Shown: positions 8,153 through 17,800 of the stretch, in pieces | How the letters are laid out: every line of letters starts with the position of its first letter | Numbering within the stretch: position 1 is the first letter of the stretch | Assembly (NCBI GenBank): GCA_029880285.1 | Contig: JAOUOS010000025.1 | Span: forward strand, 1-44,266 | Direction of reading: 5' to 3' | DNA length: 44,266 nt | From: Spirochaetia bacterium | GTDB lineage: Bacteria > Spirochaetota > Leptospiria > Turneriellales > JAOUOS01 | Program-made: the position numbers and the translations under genes | Notes under the pieces: generated by a model | Seen by the model: only the letters and a program-made list of their open reading frames with translations | Told to the model about the DNA's origin: nothing | The model's database searches: none

Positions 8153-9319
8153 ATGGAATGGAAACATATATATAATAGAACTACTAATAACATAAAAAAC
8201 AATATAAAAACAAAAACATTTAGAATCAAGAATATCCGACTTAAATATATTGGCAGTGGAATACTATACTATTCATATAAAAAAAATAACTCTATAAAAA
8301 CTGGTTCTTTTGTTATTAAAAAGCTGATGCCTGTAAAATATGCGGGTTTAACAATCGGATGCATGGTGTTATTATATTTACCCACTGTATTTTTAAATTC
8401 AAATAAAAACAATAATAATACTTTTGAAAGTAATACAATGGGTATTGGCGGCGTAGGGGAAATAAATATTCAAAAAGAAGATTTAACTAATATAAATTCA
8501 TTAACATCAGAACAAATAGAAGCTAGTGAAAAAATGAAGGATGAGCTTCTAGCTGATAGCGAAACAGAAGAAGTAAATACAGAAACAGACGGAACACCAC
8601 AAAAAATCAGTTACAAAGTCAAAGATGGTGATACGTTATCTCATATTTCTCAAAAATTTAATATTTCTATAGAGGCGATTGCCGGCTCATCAGGAATTAG
8701 GCATCCAGATGATTTAAGAGTGGGACAAGTATTACAAATACCCTCAAAAGAAGGATTTTTTTATACTGTACAAAAAAAAGAAAGGCTTGCTGATATAATT
8801 ATATCATATGATGTAGAACCTGAAAAGTTTTTAAATGAAAATCCTTTTATAAATCCTGACTTACTAGAAGAAGGTGATGAAATTTTTCTGCCTGATGCAA
8901 AACCCAAAAATCTTATACACGCTTGGCTAATACCAACCCCCAGCAGATTTATAACAAGCGGTTACGGATGGAGAACATATCCCAGAAGAGCATTTCATAA
9001 AGGTATTGATTTAAAAGCAGCTTTTACATCAATTAGATCAGCAAAACATGGTACCATAAAATTCGCCGGATGGCTTGGCGGCTACGGTAAAGCTGTTATA
9101 ATATCACATCCGGGAGGATATAGAACATTATACGCGCATTTAAGCAAAATTTATGTAAAAGCAGGCGCAAGCGTTTCGAGAGGACATATTATTGGTATTT
9201 CAGGAAACACCGGATATTCTTTTGGCCCACATCTTCACTTTGAAGTTACCAGACGAGGTAAACACATAAACCCGGGTGATATATTAAAAGGACTTCGCGG
9301 AAAACGCAGAAGACGTTAA
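8153..9319 (+). CDS. Membrane-anchored LysM / M23 peptidoglycan endopeptidase
   Basis: This protein of 388 residues has a basic cytoplasmic N-terminus (1-60), which could touch bactofilin, then one membrane helix (about 64-82) and an Asn-rich/acidic linker. Two LysM modules (about 153-197 and 202-247) bind peptidoglycan. The C-terminal M23 domain has the zinc ligands H282 and D286 (HKGID) and H362 (HLHFE), with catalytic histidines H329 (YAHL) and H360. All required residues are present, so it should be active on cell-wall peptides. The start follows GCGGGATAACAAATG. It lies 107 bp after bactofilin and 6 bp before the NeuB-like gene. Confidence 0.92.
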   Translation: MEWKHIYNRTTNNIKNNIKTKTFRIKNIRLKYIGSGILYYSYKKNNSIKTGSFVIKKLMPVKYAGLTIGCMVLLYLPTVFLNSNKNNNNTFESNTMGIGGVGEINIQKEDLTNINSLTSEQIEASEKMKDELLADSETEEVNTETDGTPQKISYKVKDGDTLSHISQKFNISIEAIAGSSGIRHPDDLRVGQVLQIPSKEGFFYTVQKKERLADIIISYDVEPEKFLNENPFINPDLLEEGDEIFLPDAKPKNLIHAWLIPTPSRFITSGYGWRTYPRRAFHKGIDLKAAFTSIRSAKHGTIKFAGWLGGYGKAVIISHPGGYRTLYAHLSKIYVKAGASVSRGHIIGISGNTGYSFGPHLHFEVTRRGKHINPGDILKGLRGKRRRR

Positions 9320-9325
9320 ATATAT

Positions 9326-10297
9326 ATGTCTGAAACAGATGGTTTTTTCTCTTTAGAAATATCATCAACTTTTAGTAATAAAAAAATATCAAAAAATGCT
9401 CTGCCCTATCTTACGGCAGAAATCGGGTTAAATCATAATAATGATATTGAACTTGGCAAAAAACTAATTTCAGAGGCAAAAAAAAATGGCGCCGATGGCG
9501 TTAAATTTCAATCTTATTCTACTGATCTTTTTATTGATAGCGCAAATAATGAAGTAAAATTTCTTTATAATATTTTTAAAGCTTATGAGCTTGATTACAA
9601 ATCACATGAAATTTTAAAACAGACCGCAAATGATGAAGGTATAGATTTTTTTTCCACTCCGCTTTCTATCGACTGGATTGAACCTCTATTAAAACTACAA
9701 ATACCCTTTTATAAAATTGCTTCGGGAGATATAAATAATTTTCAGTTGATATCTAAAGTTATTCAAACTCAAAAACCTCTTATTCTCTCTACTGGCTCAG
9801 CTTCAATATCTGAAATTGAAAAAATAGCTGAATACCTAAAAATAAATATGATTAAAGATTGTATTTTTTTACACTGCGTTTCTATTTATCCAACTCCATT
9901 TGAAAAATTAAATTTAATTAATATTTCTTATCTTGAAAAAAAGTTAAAAGCGCTTATAGGATTTTCTGATCACAGCATAGGAGAAGACGCTGCTTTCGCT
10001 GCCGTTTCATCAGGAGCTGTTTTAATTGAAAAACATTTTACTATAGATAACAATTTGCCAGGTCCCGATCAAAAATTAAGCGCCACACCTGAAATATTAA
10101 AAAAAATTAGAGAAAAAATAAATAAAGCGTATTATATGAAAGGCGAAAAAAAACAAAACGCTTTATCCGAAGAACTAAAATCTGATTTTTTTGGTAAAAG
10201 AAGCCTCTATGAAAAAAACGGCCAGTTTATAGCTTTAAGACCAAGAGTTCCCCATTTGCCCAAAGATTCTGATTATATAGAAAAAAATTTCAATTAA
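9326..10297 (+). CDS. NeuB-family sialic-acid-type synthase, SAF domain reduced
   Basis: This protein of 323 residues is predicted to condense phosphoenolpyruvate with an N-acetylated hexose to a nonulosonic acid. The TIM barrel has TAEIGLNHNND, GADGVKFQSY, FFSTPLS, YKIASGDINN, LSTGSAS, the GFSDHS loop and IEKHFT, all NeuB hallmarks. Normal NeuB proteins end in a SAF (antifreeze-like) domain of about 60 residues that covers the partner's active site. Here only about 35 residues (from GKRSLYEKNG) remain. No cytidylyltransferase or glycosyltransferase gene is nearby. Its end overlaps the convergent gmhA by 8 bp. The product may be sialic, legionaminic or pseudaminic acid. Confidence 0.85.
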   Translation: MSETDGFFSLEISSTFSNKKISKNALPYLTAEIGLNHNNDIELGKKLISEAKKNGADGVKFQSYSTDLFIDSANNEVKFLYNIFKAYELDYKSHEILKQTANDEGIDFFSTPLSIDWIEPLLKLQIPFYKIASGDINNFQLISKVIQTQKPLILSTGSASISEIEKIAEYLKINMIKDCIFLHCVSIYPTPFEKLNLINISYLEKKLKALIGFSDHSIGEDAAFAAVSSGAVLIEKHFTIDNNLPGPDQKLSATPEILKKIREKINKAYYMKGEKKQNALSEELKSDFFGKRSLYEKNGQFIALRPRVPHLPKDSDYIEKNFN

Positions 10298-10868
10298 AAT
10301 CAAAAAGTTTTTTTTCTATTATGGAACAAAGTATATGACCTATTAAAATATGACATTCTTGTATTCGTGCGGGCGTATTATTTTCTACTAAAATTTCAAT
10401 ATCACCCATCCCTTTCATGCGGCCGCCGCCTGAGCCTAACAGTAACAATACTTTAATATTCTTTTCTCTTGCTTTCTCTATGGCTCTAATAACATTTTGA
10501 GATTTGCCTGAAGTTGAGATGCCAATAAGCAAATCACCCTCATTACCTAAGGCCTCTAACGCGCGGGAAAAAATAAATTCATAACCATAATCATTACCGC
10601 AGGCAGTAATAGATGACGGATCTAAAGTTAAACTTATTGCAGGCAGCGCTTTTCTCTCATTTTTTGAGACAAAACGAACTATCAGCTCAGCTGCGATATG
10701 CTGAGCATCGGCGGCAGAACCGCCATTACCGCAAAGAAGTATTTTTTTACCGGATCTTACTGTTTCAGCAGCTAAAAGACCAGCCTTCTCTATATCAGAT
10801 GTTAAGTTCAAAAGACTTTCTTTTGCTTTAATTGATTCATAAATATATGAATTTATTTTGTCTTTCAT
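10290..10868 (-). CDS. gmhA: Sedoheptulose 7-phosphate isomerase
   Basis: This enzyme converts sedoheptulose 7-phosphate to D-glycero-manno-heptose 7-phosphate, the first step to the heptose of lipopolysaccharide and S-layer glycans. The SIS fold shows LLCGNGGSAADAQHIAAEL, ACGNDYGYE, GISTSGKS and the C-terminal QECHILIGH. I choose the ATG at 10868 (192 residues), which gives exactly the length of E. coli GmhA. An in-frame ATG at 10919 would add 17 residues and intrude into the tRNA promoter region. It converges on the NeuB-like gene and diverges from tRNA-Val. Its presence supports an outer-membrane organism or a heptose-glycosylated surface. Confidence 0.88.
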   Translation of the reverse strand: MKDKINSYIYESIKAKESLLNLTSDIEKAGLLAAETVRSGKKILLCGNGGSAADAQHIAAELIVRFVSKNERKALPAISLTLDPSSITACGNDYGYEFIFSRALEALGNEGDLLIGISTSGKSQNVIRAIEKAREKNIKVLLLLGSGGGRMKGMGDIEILVENNTPARIQECHILIGHILCSIIEKKLFDFN

Positions 10869-10925
10869 AGGTAATTCTAAAAAAATGTATTCACTTGAAA
10901 ACCAATATTCTAATTTCATTAATTC

Positions 10926-10949
10926 TTGACGAAGCGTCTCTTTTATAAT
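10926..10949 (+). promoter_or_regulatory. Candidate promoter of tRNA-Val
   Basis: TATAAT at 10944-10949 ends 14 bp before the tRNA, a good distance for a start point near 10956. TTGACG at 10926-10931 resembles a -35 box, but the spacer is only 12 bp, so either the -35 is not used or another element replaces it. Confidence 0.35.
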
Positions 10950-10963
10950 TTTTGTATGATTCA

Positions 10964-11037
<74 letters not shown>

Positions 11038-11045
11038 AAAAAAAA

Positions 11046-12956
11046 ATGAAATCTATTATATTACCAGATAAAAAAGAAGCTGTCATAAAAGAAAAACAAA
11101 CATTTTATGAACTAATAAAAGAAAACTTACCGCAGCTTCTTAAAAAAACTATTGCTGTAAAAATAAATGATCATTATTATGATTTAAACTCACAAATCGA
11201 AACAGAAGGCGAAATTTCTCTTATTGATTTTTCTGATGAAAGCGGCAGAGAAATTTACTGGCATTCAACCGCTCATCTTTTGGCCCATGCGATAAAAAGA
11301 ATATTTACGAAAGCCCAACTTACGTTTGGTCCCGTAGTAAAAAGCGGCCCGGGATTTTTCTACTACGATATTTATCTTGAAGATAAAATAAGCGAAGAAG
11401 ATCTGCCAAAAATAGAAAAAGAAATGGAAAAAATTAAAAGTGAGGCTCTTGAAATAAAACGAGAAGTAATTTCACGAGATAACGCAATAGAAAAATTTAA
11501 AAAAATGGGCGAAGATTTTAAAGTACAAACTATATCTGAAATACCTGAAAAAGAAAATATCTCAATTTATACTCAGGGAGAATTTTCTGATCTTTGCCGC
11601 GGCCCTCATGTGAAATCGACAAATTCATTGGGATTTTTTAAGCTAACAGCAATTTCAGGAGCATACTGGAAAGGTGATCCTAAAAATCCTATGTTACAGA
11701 GAATATACGGCATTAGCTTTCCCTCTGAAAAAGAATTAAAAAATCATCTAAAAAAAATAGAAGAAGCAAAAGAAAGAGACCATAGAAAACTTGGCAAAGA
11801 ATTAGATCTCTTTAGTTTTCATGATGAAGGCCCCGGGTTTCCATTTTATCATCCAAAGGGAACAATTCTTTTTAATGAACTCACAAATTATATTCGTAAA
11901 GAATGCGATAAAAGAGGTTATTTAGAAATAAAAACACCCTTGGTATTATCTGATGAACTTTGGATTCGCTCGGGTCACTATGATAACTTTAAAGAAAACA
12001 TGTATTTTACTCAAATAGACGAAAGAGAATTTTCAATTAAACCCATGAATTGTCCCGGCTCTAATATAATTTATAAAAATCATTTAAGAAGCTACCGTGA
12101 TCTTCCTTTAAGAATGGCAGAACTAGGGATGGTTCACCGGCATGAACTATCAGGAGTACTTCATGGTCTATTTAGAGCTAGATCCTTTACGCAAGATGAC
12201 GCTCATATTTACTGTACGCCCGAACAACTCACAGAAGAAATAACATCAGCTATTGATTTTACCATAAGCGTTTACCAAAAATTCGGATTTGAAAATGTGA
12301 AAATTTTTATCGCCACAAAACCCCAAAAAGCTCTTGGCAGTGAAAAAGTATGGGAAACCGCTACACTTGCTCTTGAAACATCATTAAAAAAATTAAATTT
12401 AAATTATCAAATAAAAGAAGGCGAAGGCGCTTTTTACGGCCCTAAAATAGAATTTAATATTGAAGATTGTCTTGAAAGGAACTGGCAGTGCGGTACAATT
12501 CAGGTAGATTTTTCAATGCCCGAAAGATTTGAACTGGAATATACAGCTGCAGATGGTTTAAAACACAGACCAGTTATGATACACAGGGCCATATTAGGTT
12601 CTCTTGAAAGATTTATGGGTATTCTTATTGAACATTACGCCGGAAAATTACCCCTCTGGTTAAATCCTGAACAAATTAGAGTTTTAACAATAAGTAGTGA
12701 AATAAACGATTATGGCAAAGAAGTTGCTGAAAAATTACAATTAAACGGATTTAGAGTACGTCTTGATGACCGTAATGAAAAAATAGGATACAAAATTAGA
12801 GAATGGAATCAAATAAAGTCTAATTACGCTTTAATTTTAGGTCATAAAGAAAAAGATTCCGCGACTCTTTCTGTAAGAAAACGGGGTGAAAAAGAAAGCC
12901 CAGATATGACTCTTGAAAGCTTTATTAAAGACTTAAAAACGGAATTAAATTTATAA
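11046..12956 (+). CDS. thrS: Threonine-tRNA ligase
   Basis: This enzyme charges tRNA-Thr. With the ATG at 11046 it has 636 residues, close to the usual 640. The longer in-frame start at 10992 lies inside tRNA-Val and is rejected. In order come an N-terminal TGS domain, an editing domain with HSTAHLLAHA and DLCRGPH, a class II catalytic core with MNCPGSN (zinc cysteine), MVHRHELSG and FTQDDAHIYC, and an anticodon-binding domain after LPLWLNPEQ. No Shine-Dalgarno is present, only eight A residues after the tRNA. The gene is probably cotranscribed with the tRNA and released by tRNA 3' processing. Confidence 0.95.
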   Translation: MKSIILPDKKEAVIKEKQTFYELIKENLPQLLKKTIAVKINDHYYDLNSQIETEGEISLIDFSDESGREIYWHSTAHLLAHAIKRIFTKAQLTFGPVVKSGPGFFYYDIYLEDKISEEDLPKIEKEMEKIKSEALEIKREVISRDNAIEKFKKMGEDFKVQTISEIPEKENISIYTQGEFSDLCRGPHVKSTNSLGFFKLTAISGAYWKGDPKNPMLQRIYGISFPSEKELKNHLKKIEEAKERDHRKLGKELDLFSFHDEGPGFPFYHPKGTILFNELTNYIRKECDKRGYLEIKTPLVLSDELWIRSGHYDNFKENMYFTQIDEREFSIKPMNCPGSNIIYKNHLRSYRDLPLRMAELGMVHRHELSGVLHGLFRARSFTQDDAHIYCTPEQLTEEITSAIDFTISVYQKFGFENVKIFIATKPQKALGSEKVWETATLALETSLKKLNLNYQIKEGEGAFYGPKIEFNIEDCLERNWQCGTIQVDFSMPERFELEYTAADGLKHRPVMIHRAILGSLERFMGILIEHYAGKLPLWLNPEQIRVLTISSEINDYGKEVAEKLQLNGFRVRLDDRNEKIGYKIREWNQIKSNYALILGHKEKDSATLSVRKRGEKESPDMTLESFIKDLKTELNL

Positions 12957-13044
12957 TTTTAACAATATACGGAGTTTGTTCCAAATTATAAACATAATAT
13001 TACTGAGTAAAAACAATTTTACAGTATTTATTAATATCCCCTAA

Positions 13045-14817
13045 ATGATTACAAACTGGTTACCTATATCACTAAAAGAAGCCCACCTTAGAAGCTGGGA
13101 TGAATTTGATGTAATTATAATATCGGGTGACGCGTATGTTGACCATCCTTCATTTGGCCACGCTGTAATAGGCCGGATCATAGAAAATGAAGGTTTTAAA
13201 GTAGGCATTATACCACAGCCAAACTGGCAGGACGATTTAAGAGATTTTAAAAAACTAGGTAAACCAAAATTATTTTTTGCCGTAACCGCCGGTAACATGG
13301 ACTCTATGATTAACCATTATACCGCAAATAAACGACTTAGATCAAACGACGCTTATACACCGGGAGGGCATCATGGGTTTCGTCCCGATAGAGCGGTTAT
13401 TGTATATACGAGCATATTAAAAAAGTTATTTCCTGATGTGCCTGTTATTATAGGCGGTATTGAGGCCTCTTTAAGAAGGCTTACTCATTTTGATTATTGG
13501 TCAGAAAAATTATGGCCGTCTATTCTTTTAGACAGCAAGGCAGATATGCTTGTTTATGGCATGGGTGAAAAACCGATAAAAGAAATATTAAAACTTACCG
13601 CACGGGGAGTTCCTTTCTTTTCTTTAAAAACGGTTCCCCAAACAGCTGTTACTGTTGATAAAGAAATTAATATCCCCTTAAATAAAAAATGGGAAACCAT
13701 AGAATTATCATCACATGAAGAATGTCTTAAGAGTAAAATTTCTTTCGCGAAAAATTTTAAAATTATTGAAACAGAATCAAATAAGATTTACGCGAACAGA
13801 ATTATTCAAAAAGCCTTTAATAAACTTATAATTATAAATCCGCCTTTTTTTCCCGCCTCTGAAAAAGAATTAGATTCTTATTTTGATTTACCTTACAGTC
13901 GCCTGCCCCATCCTAAATATAATAAAAAAGAGCCAATACCCGCATATGAGATGATTAAGCATTCGGTAATTTTACACCGTGGATGTTTTGGAGGATGCAG
14001 TTTTTGTACAATATCCGCTCATCAAGGTAAAATGATTTCAAGCCGCTCAAAAAACTCCATAGAAAAAGAAATTAACAACATAACAAAAATGGAAGATTTT
14101 TCAGGAACCATTACCGACCTAGGGGGACCATCGGCGAATATGTATAAAATGACCGGCATCGATTTTTCTTTATGTGAAAAATGCTCTCGATACTCTTGCA
14201 TACATCCGTCTAAATGTAAAAATTTAAATACTAATCACAAATCTTTAATTGATATTTATAAAATGGCATCAGCTCATAGTCATATAAAAAACGCTTTTGT
14301 TACCAGCGGTATTCGGTATGATTTGTTTCTTTCAGATTCACAAATTGATGAAAAAAATAATCACTATCGTGAATTTTTTGAAGAAGTTGTTACAAACAGA
14401 ATTTCAGGCAGATTAAAGGTCGCTCCTGAACATACCTCATTAAAGGTCTTAAAGATTATGCGCAAACCGGATTTTTCATTCTTCATAAAGCTTTATAAAC
14501 TTTTTAAAGAAATAAACGAAAGAAAAAAATTAAATCAACAGATAGTTCCTTATTTTATTTCATCTCACCCGGGCTGTACTACTGAAGATATGAAAGAATT
14601 AATGTTTGAAACCAAAAAACTAAATTTTAGATTAGAACAGGTTCAAAACTTTACACCCACTCCAATGACTCTTTCTACCGTTATGTATTATTCCGGAGTT
14701 AACCCTTACAATTTAAAAAATGTTTACTGCGCGAAAAAAACAGAAGACCGTTTAGCACAAAACCGCTATTTTTTCTGGTACAAACCTGAAAATAAGAAAT
14801 GGCTTTCTAAATTATAG
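13045..14817 (+). CDS. YgiQ family radical SAM protein
   Basis: This protein of 590 residues belongs to the YgiQ family (TIGR03904 type). The N-terminal UPF0313 region includes GDAYVDHPSFGHAVIG and FVHxPHHGF-like GHHGFRPDR. The radical SAM cluster is CFGGCSFC (C314, C318, C321), and the family's later segments APEHTS and QVQNFTPTP are intact. It should bind a [4Fe-4S] cluster and S-adenosylmethionine; the reaction of this family is not established. It lies alone, 88 bp after thrS and convergent with the activase gene. A 17-bp tandem duplication overlaps its stop codon. Confidence 0.92.
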   Translation: MITNWLPISLKEAHLRSWDEFDVIIISGDAYVDHPSFGHAVIGRIIENEGFKVGIIPQPNWQDDLRDFKKLGKPKLFFAVTAGNMDSMINHYTANKRLRSNDAYTPGGHHGFRPDRAVIVYTSILKKLFPDVPVIIGGIEASLRRLTHFDYWSEKLWPSILLDSKADMLVYGMGEKPIKEILKLTARGVPFFSLKTVPQTAVTVDKEINIPLNKKWETIELSSHEECLKSKISFAKNFKIIETESNKIYANRIIQKAFNKLIIINPPFFPASEKELDSYFDLPYSRLPHPKYNKKEPIPAYEMIKHSVILHRGCFGGCSFCTISAHQGKMISSRSKNSIEKEINNITKMEDFSGTITDLGGPSANMYKMTGIDFSLCEKCSRYSCIHPSKCKNLNTNHKSLIDIYKMASAHSHIKNAFVTSGIRYDLFLSDSQIDEKNNHYREFFEEVVTNRISGRLKVAPEHTSLKVLKIMRKPDFSFFIKLYKLFKEINERKKLNQQIVPYFISSHPGCTTEDMKELMFETKKLNFRLEQVQNFTPTPMTLSTVMYYSGVNPYNLKNVYCAKKTEDRLAQNRYFFWYKPENKKWLSKL

Positions 14818-14844
14818 CATTTCTAACATTATAGCATTTCTAAC
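14811..14844. repeat. Perfect 17-bp tandem duplication at the YgiQ stop
   Basis: ATTATAGCATTTCTAAC occurs twice head to tail (14811-14827 and 14828-14844). The first copy contains the TAG stop codon of the ygiQ-like gene. It looks like a recent slippage duplication; no function is evident. Confidence 0.9.
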
Positions 14845-14864
14845 TATAATCTTTTTGCTAATTT

Positions 14865-17800
14865 TTAACTGGCTTTTTTTGCTCTCGTTTCAACATAACT
14901 TTCAGCAGAACTTTGCTCTGTTTTTCTTTTAAATCTGGCTTTAACTTCAAAAGCAAAATTCTCAATAATTTGAATATCAATTGGATCTCCGTTATATGGA
15001 ATAACTAGTGAAAGCAGGCCTTCTTTTTCAGCAACATGAAAAAACTGGGCTTCAGCTATTTTTGTAGGCATACATTCATGAGGGCCGGCTGCGACAACTC
15101 CATCAATATAGCCTTCACGCCATTCATAAAGAGGAGCGCCTAGTGTTAGAATGGCTTCACCATTTAGTTTTTGTCGAATATAGGGAGCTGCAGCTTTTAG
15201 TGAATTTTTAACTTCGGTACGTTTATGCCAGTTTAATTTGTTTTTAAATATATTATATAGCTGATTTAAGACTCTTCTTAATACAAATGAGTTTAAGAAA
15301 ACACTTAATCCTCTGCTTCTGCCTTCTTTAATATTAAAGTGATCTGTATACTCAAGCCATTCAGTAAATGGAGCAAATATCACACCTACTCCTCTTTCTT
15401 CAAGTTTATCAATGAGAAAATCATTTGAAAAATCATCACATCTTACGTATATTTCACCAACAACTGAAACTCTAGGCACTTTTTTATTTGATTTTACTTT
15501 AGCAAAGTCTTTAGCTGCTTTTTTCATTAAGGCCGCGACTCCAAAAAGTTTTCTTTTTGCAACTTGTATAAGAGCGTTACCACCAGAAAGTTCTGTCTTT
15601 TGACCGGCATTTTCAAGAACCTCATGTAGCTTCTTTCTATATTTCTCATACACTTCTTCAGCGGCTCCTTTTTCAGTTTCTACTGGTCTAACGTCATATA
15701 AAGCCGCCTGTAGCATATCTTCAGCAACAAAGCCAATTAATGTTAAAACAGAAAATCCTCCCGGTAATCCTTCAAAATAATCTGAATCATTCGGAGACCA
15801 TATACGAACACGATCTTTTAATCCTTTTCTTTCGAGAATTATTTTATGAAGAGTATTATAAACGCCAAATCTACAAGGGCCTTCTGCAGTGGGCATAAAA
15901 AAAGCAAAATTTTTACCTGTATCTTTTTCTACCCTTTCTAAAAGTGAACCAGAAGTCACTGTCATAGGCAGGCACTCTTTTCCTGATGTATATCTTCTTC
16001 CTATTCTAACAGATTCTCTTGTAGGCATGGGCAGTGATTCTGCTTCAACACCTGTGCTTCTTAAACAGGCTGCCAGTGAAGCTGCGGGAACACCCATTCT
16101 GGGAACTAATACAATATCTTTATTTTCTTTTATTTCTTTTAACCCGTAAACAGCACGCTGTATTTTCTTAAAGTCTGATACTGCCAATTTATTTTCTTTT
16201 CTCGCTATATCTTCTTTTACACAATGCAAAAATGCTTCTACACGTGTTTTTGTACCTGCATCTCCCGAATGCCCGTCTGTTTCAATAACTGAAAAAGGTT
16301 TACCCTGCATTATATAGCTGTAGAAATGAAGATTAAAACTATCTGGACCGCATGAATAATTACTGCACCAAATACTGTAAATACCGTCAGTGCGTCTAAC
16401 CTGATGCGCTGCTCTTAAATTTCTCTGTCCTTGTCCCCAAAAGATATCTTCAAAAATTGGTACTTCATTTTCAACTTCATAGCAATCAATTGGTACGGCA
16501 ATACAACCCTGTTCTCTCAAAATAGAAGGCACATTTGAATTTAAAACCTTATTATAAATAGTATAAGGTCTGCCATGAACTAATATGGGAATAATATTAT
16601 TATCTTTACTAAACTGAAGGGCTTTTTTACCTATTTCTAAACACTGTTTGTCAAATTCCTGTTGAACTTCAAGAGCTTTTTGGTGCGCGTTTTGCCATGC
16701 TTTTCCATTTACGCCAAGCATTTGCGATGTTTTTTGTAGGCCCTCTAAAAATATTTTTGAATTTAGGTTTTCAGAACCCATATCTATAACTGGTGAAATT
16801 ACTTTCGAACGGTTCTCGTCACCGATATCTAATTTTAAAATATCAGCGCTGCCTTGAACAACCGGACACACACAGGAATTTGGTTCATCTTTCACACGGC
16901 TTATAGACTTTAGCATTGGTATAAATAAAAAGTCTGCGTCACCTTCTGCCATTTCATTTACAAAACCATGATACATCTGCATAGGAGCGCAATATGGAAT
17001 ATTCGCTTTTTCAATACCTTTTTTTAATATACTTTGAGTCGCGTTAATATACGGTTTCACATTAAATCCTAATTCTTTAAAAAATGTTAAGAAAAAAGGA
17101 AATAGACCTTTTAATGAAAATTCATCTGTCATCGCAATTGTTTTTTGTTTATCTACATTAACGCTATTTTTTATCAGCTCTGCTACTAAATCTTCTCTTT
17201 CTCTAAACGGATCGGGCGTTCTATCTGGCAGTTTAACTGTTCTTGTGCCTTTATCCCAAAGAGAACATCCACCGCCCCATGTAAATTTTTGCTTTTTATC
17301 TTCGACCACTGTAGTTAATCTATCAATTTTACATTTGTTGCCAGCCCCGCCGCAGCCTTTATTTGAATTACAAACGAAATTATCCTTACTTTCAACCACC
17401 GCGTTTAGAAATTTTTGCGGTTCCAAAGCGTTTTCATTAGATTTATCAAACGCTTTTAATGCCAATAAGCCTATACCAAGAGCGCCCACCGTTCCCGGAT
17501 TAGGCGGAATAATTACCTCACTGCCTGTTTGATGAACAACAGCGCCAGCTAATGCATCGGCTGAAAAAGGCATTCCCTGACAAAAAATAACATCACCAAC
17601 CGAACGACTGCCTTTTACACGGTTACAGTAATTTTGAATGATAGAATCATAAATTCCTGCGATAATACTTTTATTTTCAACACCGGCGGCTACAGCTTCG
17701 TCAATAATTTCTGCCATAAACACAGAACAATGCTGGCCCAATGAAACACCACAGCTTGCTTTTAAAGCCTCCTGGCCCAATTGAACGACATTTTCAATTT

